From Lentzea fradiae (GTDB lineage Bacteria > Actinomycetota > Actinomycetes > Mycobacteriales > Pseudonocardiaceae), in NCBI RefSeq assembly GCF_900100955.1, contig NZ_FNCC01000012.1, positions 124,001 through 188,000 on the forward strand: a stretch of DNA of 64,000 bases. The letters run 5' to 3'. How positions within the stretch are numbered: the stretch's first letter is position 1; each line of letters starts with the position of its first letter. The translations under genes were made by a program, and so were the position numbers. Positions 1 to 8,464 of this stretch are shown here, piece by piece. The notes beneath the pieces are model-generated. The model ran no database searches. It was not told the origin of the DNA and saw only the letters and a list, made by a program, of their open reading frames with translations.

Positions 1-135
1 GCCACTGCTGGTTGCCGCCGCCGTGGCAGACACGGGGATGCCGTCCCAGTTGCTGCCGTACCCGGCGATTCTTCGGTCGCCCTCAGGCAGGACGCGCTCC
101 GGTCGCGGAACGCGTCCATCGTCCGGGAATACCGA
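1..135. other. Left edge, no gene assigned
   Basis: No reading frame here has a convincing start, ribosome binding site and coding pattern together. A minus-strand frame is open across the segment but has no usable start codon before the window edge, so a gene extending off the left end cannot be excluded. Confidence 0.3.
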
Positions 136-783
136 TCAAGCTTTGACGAACGACTCGGCGAAGATCGGCAGCACCGAGCTCAGCTGGGCTTCGGCCGCCA
201 CCTTGGTCTGGCCGGACGCCACCACGACGGTGATGAGCGTGCCGCGACCCATCATCGCGTGACACGACCACGGAACCAGTTCCGGATCCCGATTCGCCTC
301 GCAGTGCGCGAAAAAATCGTCCACACCGTCCGGCTTGGCTACAGCCTTCGCCTGCTCGACGCGGTCTTTGGCACAGCTGTTGAGCCGGGTCTGCACAGCC
401 CCCACCAGCGTGGCCGCCGTACGGTCGGACATGGCATGGACCCGCTGAAACAAACTCACCTGGCCCGTCCAGACGCGGGTCCGGGCGACCGAGGTACCGT
501 CGACACGCATCTCGCTGCTCCCACAGAGCGTGGTGACGATCTCGCCGTCCGCGCCGGGCTCGTTGTCGCTGGCCGGCGTGCTCTGACTCAACTGGCCGCC
601 GAGCGCATCGAACGCGCCGGGTGGGGCGATCGCCGCCTTCGCTCGCTGGTCCAGTTCCGCCGGAGTCGATGGCACAGTGGTCGTCGTGGTGGTCGCGGCC
701 GGCGGCGCGGCCACCGGCTCACCACCGCAGGCCGTGGTCAGGACGGCTACCACCGCGACGGCAGCACAAATACGCGCGTTCAC
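136..783 (-). CDS. Putative secreted lipoprotein with sensor-like domain
   Basis: A 215-residue protein. It opens with a short basic start, a hydrophobic segment and a lipobox VLTTAC with Cys19 as the expected lipidated residue. A Thr/Pro-rich linker (about residues 27-45) follows. The remaining ~165 residues hold four cysteines that could pair in an extracellular fold, resembling the PknH-type sensor or DUF3558 lipoproteins of actinobacteria; the family assignment is inference. GTG start at 783, preceded by a run of G residues that can serve as ribosome binding site. Only 38 bp of native upstream sequence remain before the IS630 element, so its original promoter may be interrupted. The role is unknown, probably at the outer face of the membrane. 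Confidence 0.75.
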   Translation of the reverse strand: MNARICAAVAVVAVLTTACGGEPVAAPPAATTTTTTVPSTPAELDQRAKAAIAPPGAFDALGGQLSQSTPASDNEPGADGEIVTTLCGSSEMRVDGTSVARTRVWTGQVSLFQRVHAMSDRTAATLVGAVQTRLNSCAKDRVEQAKAVAKPDGVDDFFAHCEANRDPELVPWSCHAMMGRGTLITVVVASGQTKVAAEAQLSSVLPIFAESFVKA

Positions 784-821
784 GTTTGTTCCCCCCAGGT
801 TTCGCGTGTTCGGAGGCAGCC

Positions 822-2019
822 TAGTGGTGCTGCCCAGATGGTTGACCAGGTAATTGATCTTCCGTGCTGATCGGGTCAGGCTGGTCCCGCGTGTCGAGTG
901 CGGGAGGTGTCATGGCTCGTCGTCCGGGCGTGTTCGTCCGCGGGTTATCGATGGAAGAGGGACGCAAGCTGCAGCGGGTCACCAGGACCGCGAAGGACCC
1001 GGTGAAGCTGCGGCGGGCGATCGTGGTGCTGATGTCCGGCCAAGGCCAGGCCGTCCGCGATATCACCTCGTTGATGCAGGTCAGCGAGGACTACGTGCGT
1101 GATGTGATCCACGCGTTCAACGAACGGGGGTTCGCGGCACTGGACCCAAAATGGAGCGGGGGACGCCCGAAGACGATCGGTGACAAGATCCGCGAGCGGA
1201 TCTGCCTGATCGCCCGGACGTCCCCCGCAGACTGGGGCATCACCGCGTTCTCCACCTGGTCCTTGTCGAAGCTGCGCGATCACCTGCTCGCCCGTGGCAC
1301 CGTCGCGACGATCAGCCGGGAGACCTTGCGCCGCATCCTGCACGCGGGCGGTGTCTCCTGGCAGAGCACCACCACGTGGAAGGCGTCGACCGACCCGGAC
1401 TTCATCGCCAAGATGCACCGAGTTCTGGACCTCTACGACCATCCGCCCGGCGACGGGCGGGTGATCTGCGTAGACGAGTTCGGCCCACTGAACCTCATGC
1501 CCCGCAAGGGCAAGGCGTGGCGTCTGCGGACCAGGCCGCAACGGCTGCGGGCCACCTACAACCGCAACGACGGCGTGATGCACATGCTCGCCGCACTCGA
1601 CCTCGCCACCGGCCACATCTCCTACCGGATCCGACCCCGTAAACGCCGACAGGAGTTCCTGTCCTTCCTCAAGACCCTGCGGACACGCTGGCCCGGAGAG
1701 AAGCTCTACATCATCTGCGACAACTTCTCCCCGCACCGCCACACCGACGTCCGCACCTGGTGCGCCGGCAACCAGGTCGAGTTGGTGTTCGTCCCCACCT
1801 ACTCGTCGTGGCTGAACTGGATCGAGTCCGAGTTCGCCGCCCTGCGCTACTTCGCCCTGAACGGCACCGACCACCGCAGCCACACCGAACAGAACACCGC
1901 GATCGGCTCCTACATCCGCTGGCACAACGCCCGAGCCGAGCCCAAAACCGGGTTCGCCACCGACTCACCCATCCGAACCTGGACCTATTACCTGGCCAAG
2001 GCTGCGTGACGCACCACTA
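822..2019 (+). mobile_element. IS630-family insertion sequence, apparently intact
   Basis: Both ends read CTAGTGGTGC on the outside-in strand. Aligned over 39 bases, the two ends continue as an imperfect inverted repeat: ten identical bases, a diverged middle, then CCAGGTAAT shared near the inner end. The TA inside each terminal CTAG (822-823 and 2018-2019) fits the TA target duplication typical of the IS630/Tc1-mariner group. One full-length transposase gene fills the element. The left flank is the upstream region of the lipoprotein gene and the right flank is a GGDEF-domain remnant, so insertion or a linked deletion joined unrelated sequences. Confidence 0.88.
912..2009 (+). CDS. IS630-family transposase
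   Basis: A 365-residue DDE transposase. An N-terminal helix-turn-helix region (about residues 15-80) is followed by a second winged-helix-like segment and the catalytic core. The acidic triad is visible as Asp188 in VICVDEFGP, Asp270 in IICDNFSPH and Glu305 in WLNWIESEF; the 34-residue gap between the last two is typical of IS630. The start at 912 follows GGGAGG at a normal distance; an upstream in-frame ATG at 864 has no such signal. No stop or frameshift interrupts the gene, so it may be active. Confidence 0.93.
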   Translation: MARRPGVFVRGLSMEEGRKLQRVTRTAKDPVKLRRAIVVLMSGQGQAVRDITSLMQVSEDYVRDVIHAFNERGFAALDPKWSGGRPKTIGDKIRERICLIARTSPADWGITAFSTWSLSKLRDHLLARGTVATISRETLRRILHAGGVSWQSTTTWKASTDPDFIAKMHRVLDLYDHPPGDGRVICVDEFGPLNLMPRKGKAWRLRTRPQRLRATYNRNDGVMHMLAALDLATGHISYRIRPRKRRQEFLSFLKTLRTRWPGEKLYIICDNFSPHRHTDVRTWCAGNQVELVFVPTYSSWLNWIESEFAALRYFALNGTDHRSHTEQNTAIGSYIRWHNARAEPKTGFATDSPIRTWTYYLAKAA

Positions 2020-2039
2020 GCCCGACCTGCCACAGGCCC

Positions 2040-2156
2040 CGGCGGGCGGTCGCCGACGCGATCCGGCATGCGGTGCGCGGCTATGACCTGGCCGCCCGCT
2101 GCGGTGGCGAGGAGTTCGCGGTGCTGCTGCCCGGCGTCGACGCCGACATGATCGGC
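2040..2156 (+). pseudogene. Remnant of a diguanylate cyclase GGDEF domain
   Basis: This frame reads AVADAIRHAVRGYDLAARCG and continues GEEFAVLLPGVD, matching the core of a GGDEF domain around its GGEEF signature. Only about 39 codons remain, with no start and no C-terminal half. The left side meets the IS630 end 20 bp away and the right side ends exactly at a 12-bp inverted repeat. It cannot be functional. The parent gene would have made cyclic di-GMP. Confidence 0.7.
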
Positions 2157-2184
2157 CGGCCGCGGCGCGGATCCGCGGCCGGCC
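2154..2184. repeat. Perfect 12-bp inverted repeat at GGDEF break
   Basis: GGCCGGCCGCGG and its exact reverse complement flank a 7-base centre. The repeat begins where similarity to a GGDEF domain stops, so it may mark a recombination junction or the end of a lost element. It has no T-tract, so a simple terminator is less likely. Confidence 0.6.
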
Positions 2185-2874
2185 ATCCGCAAAGGCGCAG
2201 CAACGACCGCAGCCGCTTACCGCGGGCCAGGCACTCGCGTAACCAGCCCACGAACAGCTCCGCCTTCGGGCTGATGGCCTGACGCACTTGCTCGGCGAGG
2301 AAGTCCTCCGGCACCGCGTCCACCGACGCCCGCCCGTCGAACACATCGTGCACTCGGTCCTGCCCTGCGTATGCGGTGTCCGACACCATCGATGGGGTCA
2401 CTACCGTCTTGCCCCACGGCGACGATGCGACCGGCTCCACCGCGGCTACGCCGAAGCCGTTGGTGGAGCTATCGGCATGGACCAGTACCGCTTGGCGATG
2501 TGGCCTCGCCACGAGAACCGCCCGCCGATCTTGCGTCACCGGTGGTCAGGCTGGGATGCAGTCAATAGAACTGTCCGTGTACCCGGCGGCCCGGGCATCA
2601 CCATGCACCGCCCTCTTCATGCTGGAACAACGGGCTCTTATTCTCACGTCCCGGCAGCCAACAAGTCGCGATGGCAGTACCGCCTGGACGGCGCCGCTGC
2701 ACACCCCAATCACGGCCAGAAAGAACACCTGAACGGAGGACACGATTCGCTTTAGCCAACGCGACCACATTTCGCCCCGCGCAAACCGATCCTCCCAAAA
2801 TCCTCCCAAACACGATGTTGCCGGCCAGTACAGACCACTGTGGACAGTCGAATCAAGATCGAAAAGAAGACACG
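2185..2874. other. Decayed or unassigned region
   Basis: About 690 bases with open frames on both strands and none with clear coding character. A minus-strand frame (about 2190-2539) contains an unrecognised segment DAVPEDFLAEQVRQA and could be the wreck of a gene. Codon use is less GC3-biased than in the surroundings and the segment sits between an IS element and a tRNA gene, which suggests foreign or decaying DNA. A possible small ORF is listed separately. Confidence 0.45.
2546..2770 (-). CDS. Possible small secreted or membrane protein, doubtful
   Basis: A 74-residue frame starting MWSRWLKRIVSSVQVFFLAV: basic residues, then about 20 hydrophobic residues, then a short tail with four cysteines. 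This looks like a signal peptide or a single membrane helix. The frame can be extended upstream to 2809. No family is recognised, no strong ribosome binding site is seen, and the neighbourhood is decayed, so it may be a chance ORF or a gene fragment. Confidence 0.2.
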   Translation of the reverse strand: MWSRWLKRIVSSVQVFFLAVIGVCSGAVQAVLPSRLVGCRDVRIRARCSSMKRAVHGDARAAGYTDSSIDCIPA

Positions 2875-2917
2875 AAAAAGCCCGCCGACCTGGGCTTTCA
2901 CCCAGAATCAGCGGGCT
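2875..2917 (-). terminator. Rho-independent terminator after tRNA-Pro
   Basis: On the minus strand, AGCCCGC pairs with GCGGGCT, an inner CTGGG pairs with CCCAG, and a run of T follows. It starts 12 bases beyond the 3' end of the tRNA gene. Confidence 0.85.
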
Positions 2918-2928
2918 GATTCAGACCG

Positions 2929-3002
<74 letters not shown>

Positions 3003-3120
3003 GCCACACTCCCGGTCTCCCGGCGTGCATGAGAATCCTACAACACCCCGGACAGAGATCAAAAACGGACCCCCAAACCAACCCTGACCAGGGCAAACAC
3101 AGAACCCAACCCAGGCCACG

Positions 3121-4200
3121 CTACCCGTCATCCAACGAAGCTCCCCCGACATCCGCCCCAGGAAGCACCGCGCTCACGCTGAACCCCCCATCAGGCCGAT
3201 AGGCGGTGGTCAAGGTGCCCCCAGCCAGCCGGACACGCTCAGACAACCCATGCAGCCCAGATCCGCCGCGCTCATCAGAAGGAGGCGAGACGCCAGGCCC
3301 GTTCACCACAGACACACGAACGGGCGAAGACCGGTCCACACTCACAGTCACAACGGCCCCAGGCGCATGTTTCGTCACATTGGTCAACGCCTCCTGAACC
3401 ACCCGGAAGAGAGCCCTGGACACAGCCGGAGACACAGCGGCATCGCCCGTCTCGGACAGCGTCACGGACACTCCGGCGACGCGAGCTCGGTCAACAAGCT
3501 CCTGCACGGACGGGTAGGTCGTGCCGGTGTTGAGCAAGCCAAGAGCTGCGCGCATCTCGGACAAGGATTCCTTTGCCAGGGAACGCAAGCGCAGCGCGAC
3601 CTCACGGGTCGACGGGTCGGGTGCGGTGGCGGCGAGGGCGGCTGACTCGACGGCGATGAGGGTGGCGTGGTGGCCTACGGAGTCGTGGATTTCGCGGGCT
3701 ATCCGGGCTCGTTCGGCTGCTCGGGCTGAGGTTTCCTTGGCCTCCAGTTCTGCGGCTTGGGCTCTTCGGGTTTCGTACAGGGACTGGGTCAGGTCCTTGC
3801 GGGTGGTGACCAGGGCGCCGAGGGCTGTGGGGGCCGCTGCCAGGCCGAAGGCGAAGGCGGTGGCCAGCAGGAGGGTGCCGAGGGGGATCACCTCGGTCAG
3901 GACAGACGGGAGCAGGGCCGCGAATGTCAGGAGGGCGGCCCAGAAGAGTTGGAACGGGATGGATTTTTCCGTGCGGCCCAGGCGGTACTGGGCCACCAGC
4001 GCTGGGGCCCAGCCGAGGCCGCCTGCCACGGCCGGGATGCACAGCAGGGAGGCCAGCCAGGGCCAGCGGAGGCGGATCGGGAGGCACACGGCTGCTGCCA
4101 CCGCTGTCCAGAGGGACCACGGGAACAGGCGGTCCTGACTCAGGAGGACCACGCCTGTGGTCAGCAGGACGGTGAGCAGTTCGCGGAGCAGGGGTTTCAC
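3121..4200 (-). CDS. Two-component sensor histidine kinase, NarL/DesK type
   Basis: A 359-residue kinase with four to five membrane segments in the first ~130 residues and almost no extracellular loop, so the signal is probably sensed in the membrane. A short coiled region leads to the HisKA_3 dimerisation helix, with the phosphorylated histidine at residue 172 in AREIHDSVGHH. The HATPase domain shows VQEALTNVTKHA and GGSGLHGLSERV. Its start overlaps the stop of the response regulator by four bases, so the two are translationally coupled. Input signal and targets cannot be read from sequence. Confidence 0.92.
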   Translation of the reverse strand: MKPLLRELLTVLLTTGVVLLSQDRLFPWSLWTAVAAAVCLPIRLRWPWLASLLCIPAVAGGLGWAPALVAQYRLGRTEKSIPFQLFWAALLTFAALLPSVLTEVIPLGTLLLATAFAFGLAAAPTALGALVTTRKDLTQSLYETRRAQAAELEAKETSARAAERARIAREIHDSVGHHATLIAVESAALAATAPDPSTREVALRLRSLAKESLSEMRAALGLLNTGTTYPSVQELVDRARVAGVSVTLSETGDAAVSPAVSRALFRVVQEALTNVTKHAPGAVVTVSVDRSSPVRVSVVNGPGVSPPSDERGGSGLHGLSERVRLAGGTLTTAYRPDGGFSVSAVLPGADVGGASLDDG

Positions 4201-4829
4201 CAGTCACCGACCTGGTGGGCGACCAGGGCCGCCTGCACGCGGTTCTCCACCCCCAGTTTGGTGAGGACGGTGGAGACGTAGCTCTTCACGGTGGCCTCGG
4301 ACAGGCAGAGGGCTTCGGCTATCGCGTGGTTGGAGCGGCCGCCGGCCACGAGTTCGAGGACTTGGCGTTCTCGGGCGGAGAGTTTGTCGAGTTGGCGGTT
4401 GGCTCGGAAACCTCGCAGGCGTGGGAGGAGGCGGGCTGTGATGCGGGGGTCCAGGACCGCGCCGCCTGCCGCCAGGTCCACCACGGCGCGGACGAGGGTG
4501 TCTGGTTCCGCGTCTTTCAGCAGGAAGCCCTGGGCGCCCAGGTCCAGGGCCGTGGCCACGTAGTCGTTCAGGTCGAACGTGGTCAGGACGGCGATGGCGG
4601 GTGGGGTGGCCCAGGTTCTCAAGCGTCTGACGGCCTCCAGGCCGTCCACGCCGGGCATCTGGACGTCCACCAGCACCACGTCGGGCAGGTGGGCCAGGGC
4701 GACTTCGACGAGCTCGGCGCCGTCGGCTGCTTCGCCGACCACCTCGACTCGTCCGTCGGCTTCCAGGAGGACTTTGAGGCCCCGCCTCAGCAGGGCCTCG
4801 TCGTCGGCTAGCACCACGCGTACGGCCAC
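4197..4829 (-). CDS. LuxR/NarL-family response regulator
   Basis: A 210-residue regulator and the partner of the adjacent kinase. The receiver domain shows the acidic pocket ADDE, the phosphorylated aspartate near residue 55 in VLVDVQMPG, and the conserved Thr and Lys in VLTTFD and FLLKDAEP. The C-terminal LuxR-type helix-turn-helix begins LSARERQVLELVAGG. The GTG at 4829 puts the first beta strand right at the N-terminus; a GTG at 4847 adds six residues. Neither has a strong ribosome binding site. Confidence 0.92.
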   Translation of the reverse strand: MAVRVVLADDEALLRRGLKVLLEADGRVEVVGEAADGAELVEVALAHLPDVVLVDVQMPGVDGLEAVRRLRTWATPPAIAVLTTFDLNDYVATALDLGAQGFLLKDAEPDTLVRAVVDLAAGGAVLDPRITARLLPRLRGFRANRQLDKLSARERQVLELVAGGRSNHAIAEALCLSEATVKSYVSTVLTKLGVENRVQAALVAHQVGDW

Positions 4830-4890
4830 CTGACCAACCAACCGCACGAGCGGTCTCGGGCAAATAGGTCACCCAGGTGGTCCTGACGAA

Positions 4891-6312
4891 CTACTTCTTG
4901 CCGGAGCCGGCCTTCTTCTTCTCGCGCACGCGCACGGAGATGCGGACCGGGCTGCCTTCGAAGCCGAACTCTTCGCGCAGCTTGCGCTCGATGAAGCGGC
5001 GGTAGGACGCCTCGAGGAAACCGGTCGTGAACAGCACGAACGTCGGCGGGCGGGTGGACGCCTGGGTGGCGAACAGGACCTTCGGCTGCTTGCCGCCGCG
5101 GACTGGGGGCGGGGTGGCGGCGATCAGGTCGGACAGCCACTGGTTGAGGCGGCCGGTCGGGACTCGGGTGTCCCACGAGTTCAGGGCGGTGCGCAGGGCC
5201 GGGGCGAGCTTGTGGACGGCGCGGCCGGTCAGGGCGGAGATGTTGACCTTGTCGGCCCACGGGACCCGGACGAGGCCCCGTTCCAGTTCGCGGATCATCT
5301 CGTTGCGGCGGTCCTCGTCGACGAGGTCCCACTTGTTGAACGCCAGGACGCAGGCGCGGCCCGACTCGACGACCATCGTCAGCACGCGGAGGTCCTGCTC
5401 GGACAGCGGCTCGTGGGCGTCCAGGAGCACGATCGCGACCTCGGCGGTCTCGATCGCGGACTTGGTGCGCAGGGAGGCGTAGTACTCGGCGCCGCTTTCG
5501 AACTTCACGCGCTTGCGCAGGCCGGCGGTGTCGACGAAGCGCCAGATCTCGCCGTCGAGCTCCACCAGGGAGTCGACCGGGTCGACGGTGGTGCCCGCGA
5601 CCGAGTCGACGACCGAGCGGTTCTCGCCGGTCAGGCGGTTGAGCAGGGAGGACTTGCCGACGTTCGGCTTGCCGACGAGCGCGACCCTGCGGGGGCCGCC
5701 GCTGCGAGCGCCGAAGTCGTCGCGCGGGGTCTCGGGCAGCTTCTGCAGGATCACGTCGAGCAGGTCGCCGGAGCCGCGGCCGTGCAGGCCGGAGACCGGG
5801 AAGGGCTCGCCGAGGCCGAGCGACCACAGGGAGGCGACGTCGGCGGTCAGGCGGTCGTCGTCGACCTTGGACGCGCAGAGGATCACCGGCTTCTTGGAGC
5901 GGCGGAGGACCTTGGCGACGGCCTCCTCGGTGGCGGTCGCGCCGACCGTCGCGTCCACGACCACGAGGATCACGTCGGCGGTGGCCATGGCGAGCTCGGC
6001 CTGCGCGGCCACGGCGGCCTGCAGGCCCTGGGCGTCGGGTTCCCAGCCTCCGGTGTCGACCACGGTGAACTTGCGGCCGTTCCACAGCGCGTCGTAGGCG
6101 ACTCGGTCGCGCGTCACGCCGGGCACGTCCTGCACCACGGCCTCCCGGCGGCCGATGATGCGGTTGACCAGCGTGGACTTGCCGACGTTCGGCCGTCCGA
6201 CCACCGCGAGCACCGGCTGCGGCGGGGTGGTGTCCTCGCCGTCTTCGGAGTCGAGGCCGTCGAAGGCTGACCAGTCGGCCTCGTCCTCCCAGGTGCCGTC
6301 CAGGTCCGTCAT
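4891..6312 (-). CDS. der: Ribosome-associated GTPase Der (EngA)
   Basis: A 473-residue double GTPase needed for late assembly of the 50S ribosomal subunit. An acidic N-terminal extension of about 30 residues, common in actinobacteria, precedes the first G domain (GRPNVGKS at residues 39-46, VDTGGW). The second G domain shows GKPNVGKS, VDTAGL and NKWD. The C-terminal ~90 residues form the KH-like domain and end in a lysine-rich tail. Its ATG overlaps the stop of plsC by four bases. It is the last gene of the cmk-plsC-der unit and is probably essential. Confidence 0.97.
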   Translation of the reverse strand: MTDLDGTWEDEADWSAFDGLDSEDGEDTTPPQPVLAVVGRPNVGKSTLVNRIIGRREAVVQDVPGVTRDRVAYDALWNGRKFTVVDTGGWEPDAQGLQAAVAAQAELAMATADVILVVVDATVGATATEEAVAKVLRRSKKPVILCASKVDDDRLTADVASLWSLGLGEPFPVSGLHGRGSGDLLDVILQKLPETPRDDFGARSGGPRRVALVGKPNVGKSSLLNRLTGENRSVVDSVAGTTVDPVDSLVELDGEIWRFVDTAGLRKRVKFESGAEYYASLRTKSAIETAEVAIVLLDAHEPLSEQDLRVLTMVVESGRACVLAFNKWDLVDEDRRNEMIRELERGLVRVPWADKVNISALTGRAVHKLAPALRTALNSWDTRVPTGRLNQWLSDLIAATPPPVRGGKQPKVLFATQASTRPPTFVLFTTGFLEASYRRFIERKLREEFGFEGSPVRISVRVREKKKAGSGKK

Positions 6313-6941
6313 CGTCTTCCCTCACTCACACGAAGTCCATCGAGTTCGGCGACCAGTGTCGCCAGGCGGTCGCGCACCTGCTCGGTGGCAACGCCGAGGG
6401 CCGCTCGTCCCTTCCCCTCGGGGAGGTGGAACGGCTCTCCGATCAGCACGTCGACCTCGGGGCGCCAGCCCTCGGCCTGGTAGGTCCCGCGGCAGGCGAC
6501 CGGCAGCACGACGGCGCCGGACGTCTTCGCGAGCCACGCCGCGCCGTTCCGCGCGTTCGCCACGTCGCCCTCGCCGCGGGTGCCCTCGGGGAAGACCCCG
6601 ATCACGCCACCGGCTTTGAGCACGGACAACGCGCTGGTCAGCGCGGTGCGGTCGGCCTGTCCCCGCTTGACGGGGATCTGCCCGATCCGGCCCAGCAGGT
6701 GGCCTGCGACGCCGCGGAACATCTCCTGCTTGATCAGGAACGTCACGCGCCGGGGCAGCACACCGAACAGGATCGGCCCGTCGGCCATCGAGCTGTGGTT
6801 GGCGACGACCACCACGCCGCCGCTCAAGGGTACGCGGTCGCGGCCGTGCACCCGAATCCGGAACTGCCACGCGTACGGGACACGGGCGATCCACCTGCCG
6901 AAGTCGGTGAGCCACGGCAGGCTTCCAGCCGGCAGGGTCAC
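6309..6941 (-). CDS. plsC: 1-acyl-glycerol-3-phosphate acyltransferase (PlsC family)
   Basis: A 210-residue membrane-associated acyltransferase predicted to acylate lysophosphatidate in phospholipid synthesis. The catalytic HX4D motif is NHSSMAD (His49, Asp54) and the glycerol-phosphate site is FPEGTRG near residue 115. The GTG at 6941 overlaps the cmk stop as GTGA and its own stop overlaps the der start, so three genes form one coupled chain. The same frame stays open far upstream through cmk, but that extension is not coding. The acyl acceptor is inferred from the family. Confidence 0.9.
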   Translation of the reverse strand: MTLPAGSLPWLTDFGRWIARVPYAWQFRIRVHGRDRVPLSGGVVVVANHSSMADGPILFGVLPRRVTFLIKQEMFRGVAGHLLGRIGQIPVKRGQADRTALTSALSVLKAGGVIGVFPEGTRGEGDVANARNGAAWLAKTSGAVVLPVACRGTYQAEGWRPEVDVLIGEPFHLPEGKGRAALGVATEQVRDRLATLVAELDGLRVSEGRR

Positions 6942-7681
6942 CCGGTCACCCGCAGCCCGCGCCGTTCCACGAGGTCGAGCAGCGCGCCGACGGTGCCGGC
7001 GAGGTCGAGGTCGGTGGTGTCCACCTCGACCGCGTCGTCGGCGGGCTTGAGCGGTGACACGGCGCGCGACGAGTCGTAGGCGTCCCTGCGCCGCACGTCG
7101 GCCAGCACGGCGTCCACAGTGGACGTACGACCGGCGGCGTTGTCCTGCTTGGTCCTGCGTGCGGCCCGCGCGTCGGCGGACGCCGTCAGGTAGACCTTGA
7201 GCGGGGCGTCGGGCGACACGACGGTGCCGATGTCGCGGCCTTCGACGACGATGCCGCCGACGTGGTCCAGCGCGTCGGCGATGATCGCGCGCTGCTGGGC
7301 CACGAGCAGCTCCCGGACGTGCGGGGTGGCGGAGACCGGGGAGACGGCGAGCGTCACCTCGGGGCCGCGGATCTCGGCGGCCACGTCGTCGCCGTCGAGG
7401 GTGATGCCGGGACGGGCCGGGTCGGTGCCGACCACGAGGACGGCGGCGTCGGCGGCCGCGGCGACCTCGGCCTGGTCCGCGGGGTCGGCGCCGGCGCGCA
7501 GCACGGCGACCGTGATGGCCCGGTACATCGAGCCGGTGTCGAGGTAGCGGGCGCCCAGCGCCGCCGCGAGCCGTTTCGCCACGGTGGACTTGCCGGTGCC
7601 GGACGGTCCGTCGAGTGCCACTACGCCGCGCAACTGACCCTGGCCCACCACAGCTCCCTCCGAGACGCCCACGGTGCTCAT
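6938..7681 (-). CDS. cmk: Cytidylate kinase
   Basis: A 247-residue nucleotide kinase that phosphorylates CMP and dCMP. The P-loop GPSGTGKS lies at residues 25-32, then RYLDTGSMYRA of the CMP-binding region, VVEGRDIGTVV and an arginine-rich lid KVYLTASADARAARR. About 20 residues precede the usual start of the family, so an internal start is possible. It heads the cmk-plsC-der unit. In Streptomyces this unit normally follows chorismate mutase and prephenate dehydrogenase genes; here a toxin locus separates it from aroH. Confidence 0.95.
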   Translation of the reverse strand: MSTVGVSEGAVVGQGQLRGVVALDGPSGTGKSTVAKRLAAALGARYLDTGSMYRAITVAVLRAGADPADQAEVAAAADAAVLVVGTDPARPGITLDGDDVAAEIRGPEVTLAVSPVSATPHVRELLVAQQRAIIADALDHVGGIVVEGRDIGTVVSPDAPLKVYLTASADARAARRTKQDNAAGRTSTVDAVLADVRRRDAYDSSRAVSPLKPADDAVEVDTTDLDLAGTVGALLDLVERRGLRVTG

Positions 7682-7734
7682 TGTGCCCGGTGTGGACGCT
7701 CACACCGCAGGCGGGACGGTTCTGGCGGGCCCGG

Positions 7735-8445
7735 TCAGCGCAGGAAACCCGGGAGATCGTCCGGCGAGAACCCCTGCGGGACGAACGCGGTGTGCCGTTT
7801 CCAGGGAATCTCCGGGTGCCCGTCGACCACCTCGTCGATCGGCGTTCTCCCCGCGGCCGACACCGTGACGTCGAACGTCCGCTCCTGTGAGGGGGTCAGG
7901 TCGCTCACGCTCTCCGAGACCTGGACCAGGGTGTCCGGGCCGACGAAGATCCGCGCGTCCATGGACGGGCACGGCGACGCCGGCAGGGGAAGCGCGGGAA
8001 CGTCGGAGATCATCTCGTTCAACCGGGCCGCCGGGACCCCGTGCGCACAGCATTGGTGCGGGGACCCGATCGCGGACTCGAGCACGGTGACGTGGAGGAG
8101 GAACTCGGAAAGGGACTCCTCGACCGGCGCCCAGTCCGTTCCCACCTCCCTGCCGAACACCGGCGGGTCGTCCCCGGAAAGGGGCACGCCCCATTCCCAG
8201 GAGCCCTGCCCGTCGACCCAGAAGACGAGCTTCCCAGCCTCCTCGACGAGCTCGGAGGGGTCCACCGGCCCGCTGACGGCGACGACCTCGGCGGACCACC
8301 GGGAGGTGAGCGCGAACCAGGCCCTCAGCCGGTCCGGAAGGGGTGCGCCCTCCGGCACGGGGCGCGCCGGCCGGTCCGGCGCGCCGTGCCATCTCCTCAG
8401 GAATCTTTCGACACTGTCATCGGATATCGAAAGCAGTTCTTCCAC
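7735..8445 (-). CDS. SUKH (SMI1/KNR4-like) putative immunity protein
   Basis: A 236-residue cytoplasmic protein without signal peptide or membrane segment. The features LPDRLRAWFALTSRW, LVFWVDGQGSWEWGV, DDPPVFGRE and EESLSEFLLHVTVLES are those of the SUKH group found beside polymorphic toxins. The GTG start lies 19 bp downstream of the RHS toxin stop, with GGGG just upstream, so both genes are almost surely co-transcribed. Position and family indicate that it protects the producer from the deaminase at the toxin's C-terminus. Family placement is by motif memory and neutralisation is inference. Confidence 0.75.
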   Translation of the reverse strand: MEELLSISDDSVERFLRRWHGAPDRPARPVPEGAPLPDRLRAWFALTSRWSAEVVAVSGPVDPSELVEEAGKLVFWVDGQGSWEWGVPLSGDDPPVFGREVGTDWAPVEESLSEFLLHVTVLESAIGSPHQCCAHGVPAARLNEMISDVPALPLPASPCPSMDARIFVGPDTLVQVSESVSDLTPSQERTFDVTVSAAGRTPIDEVVDGHPEIPWKRHTAFVPQGFSPDDLPGFLR

Positions 8446-8464
8446 TTCCCCATCATGTCACCCG

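Noticed and set aside
1..135. Minus-strand partial gene at the left edge
   Set aside because: The frame looks protein-like for ~40 codons but has no ATG or GTG where a start would be needed before the stop upstream.
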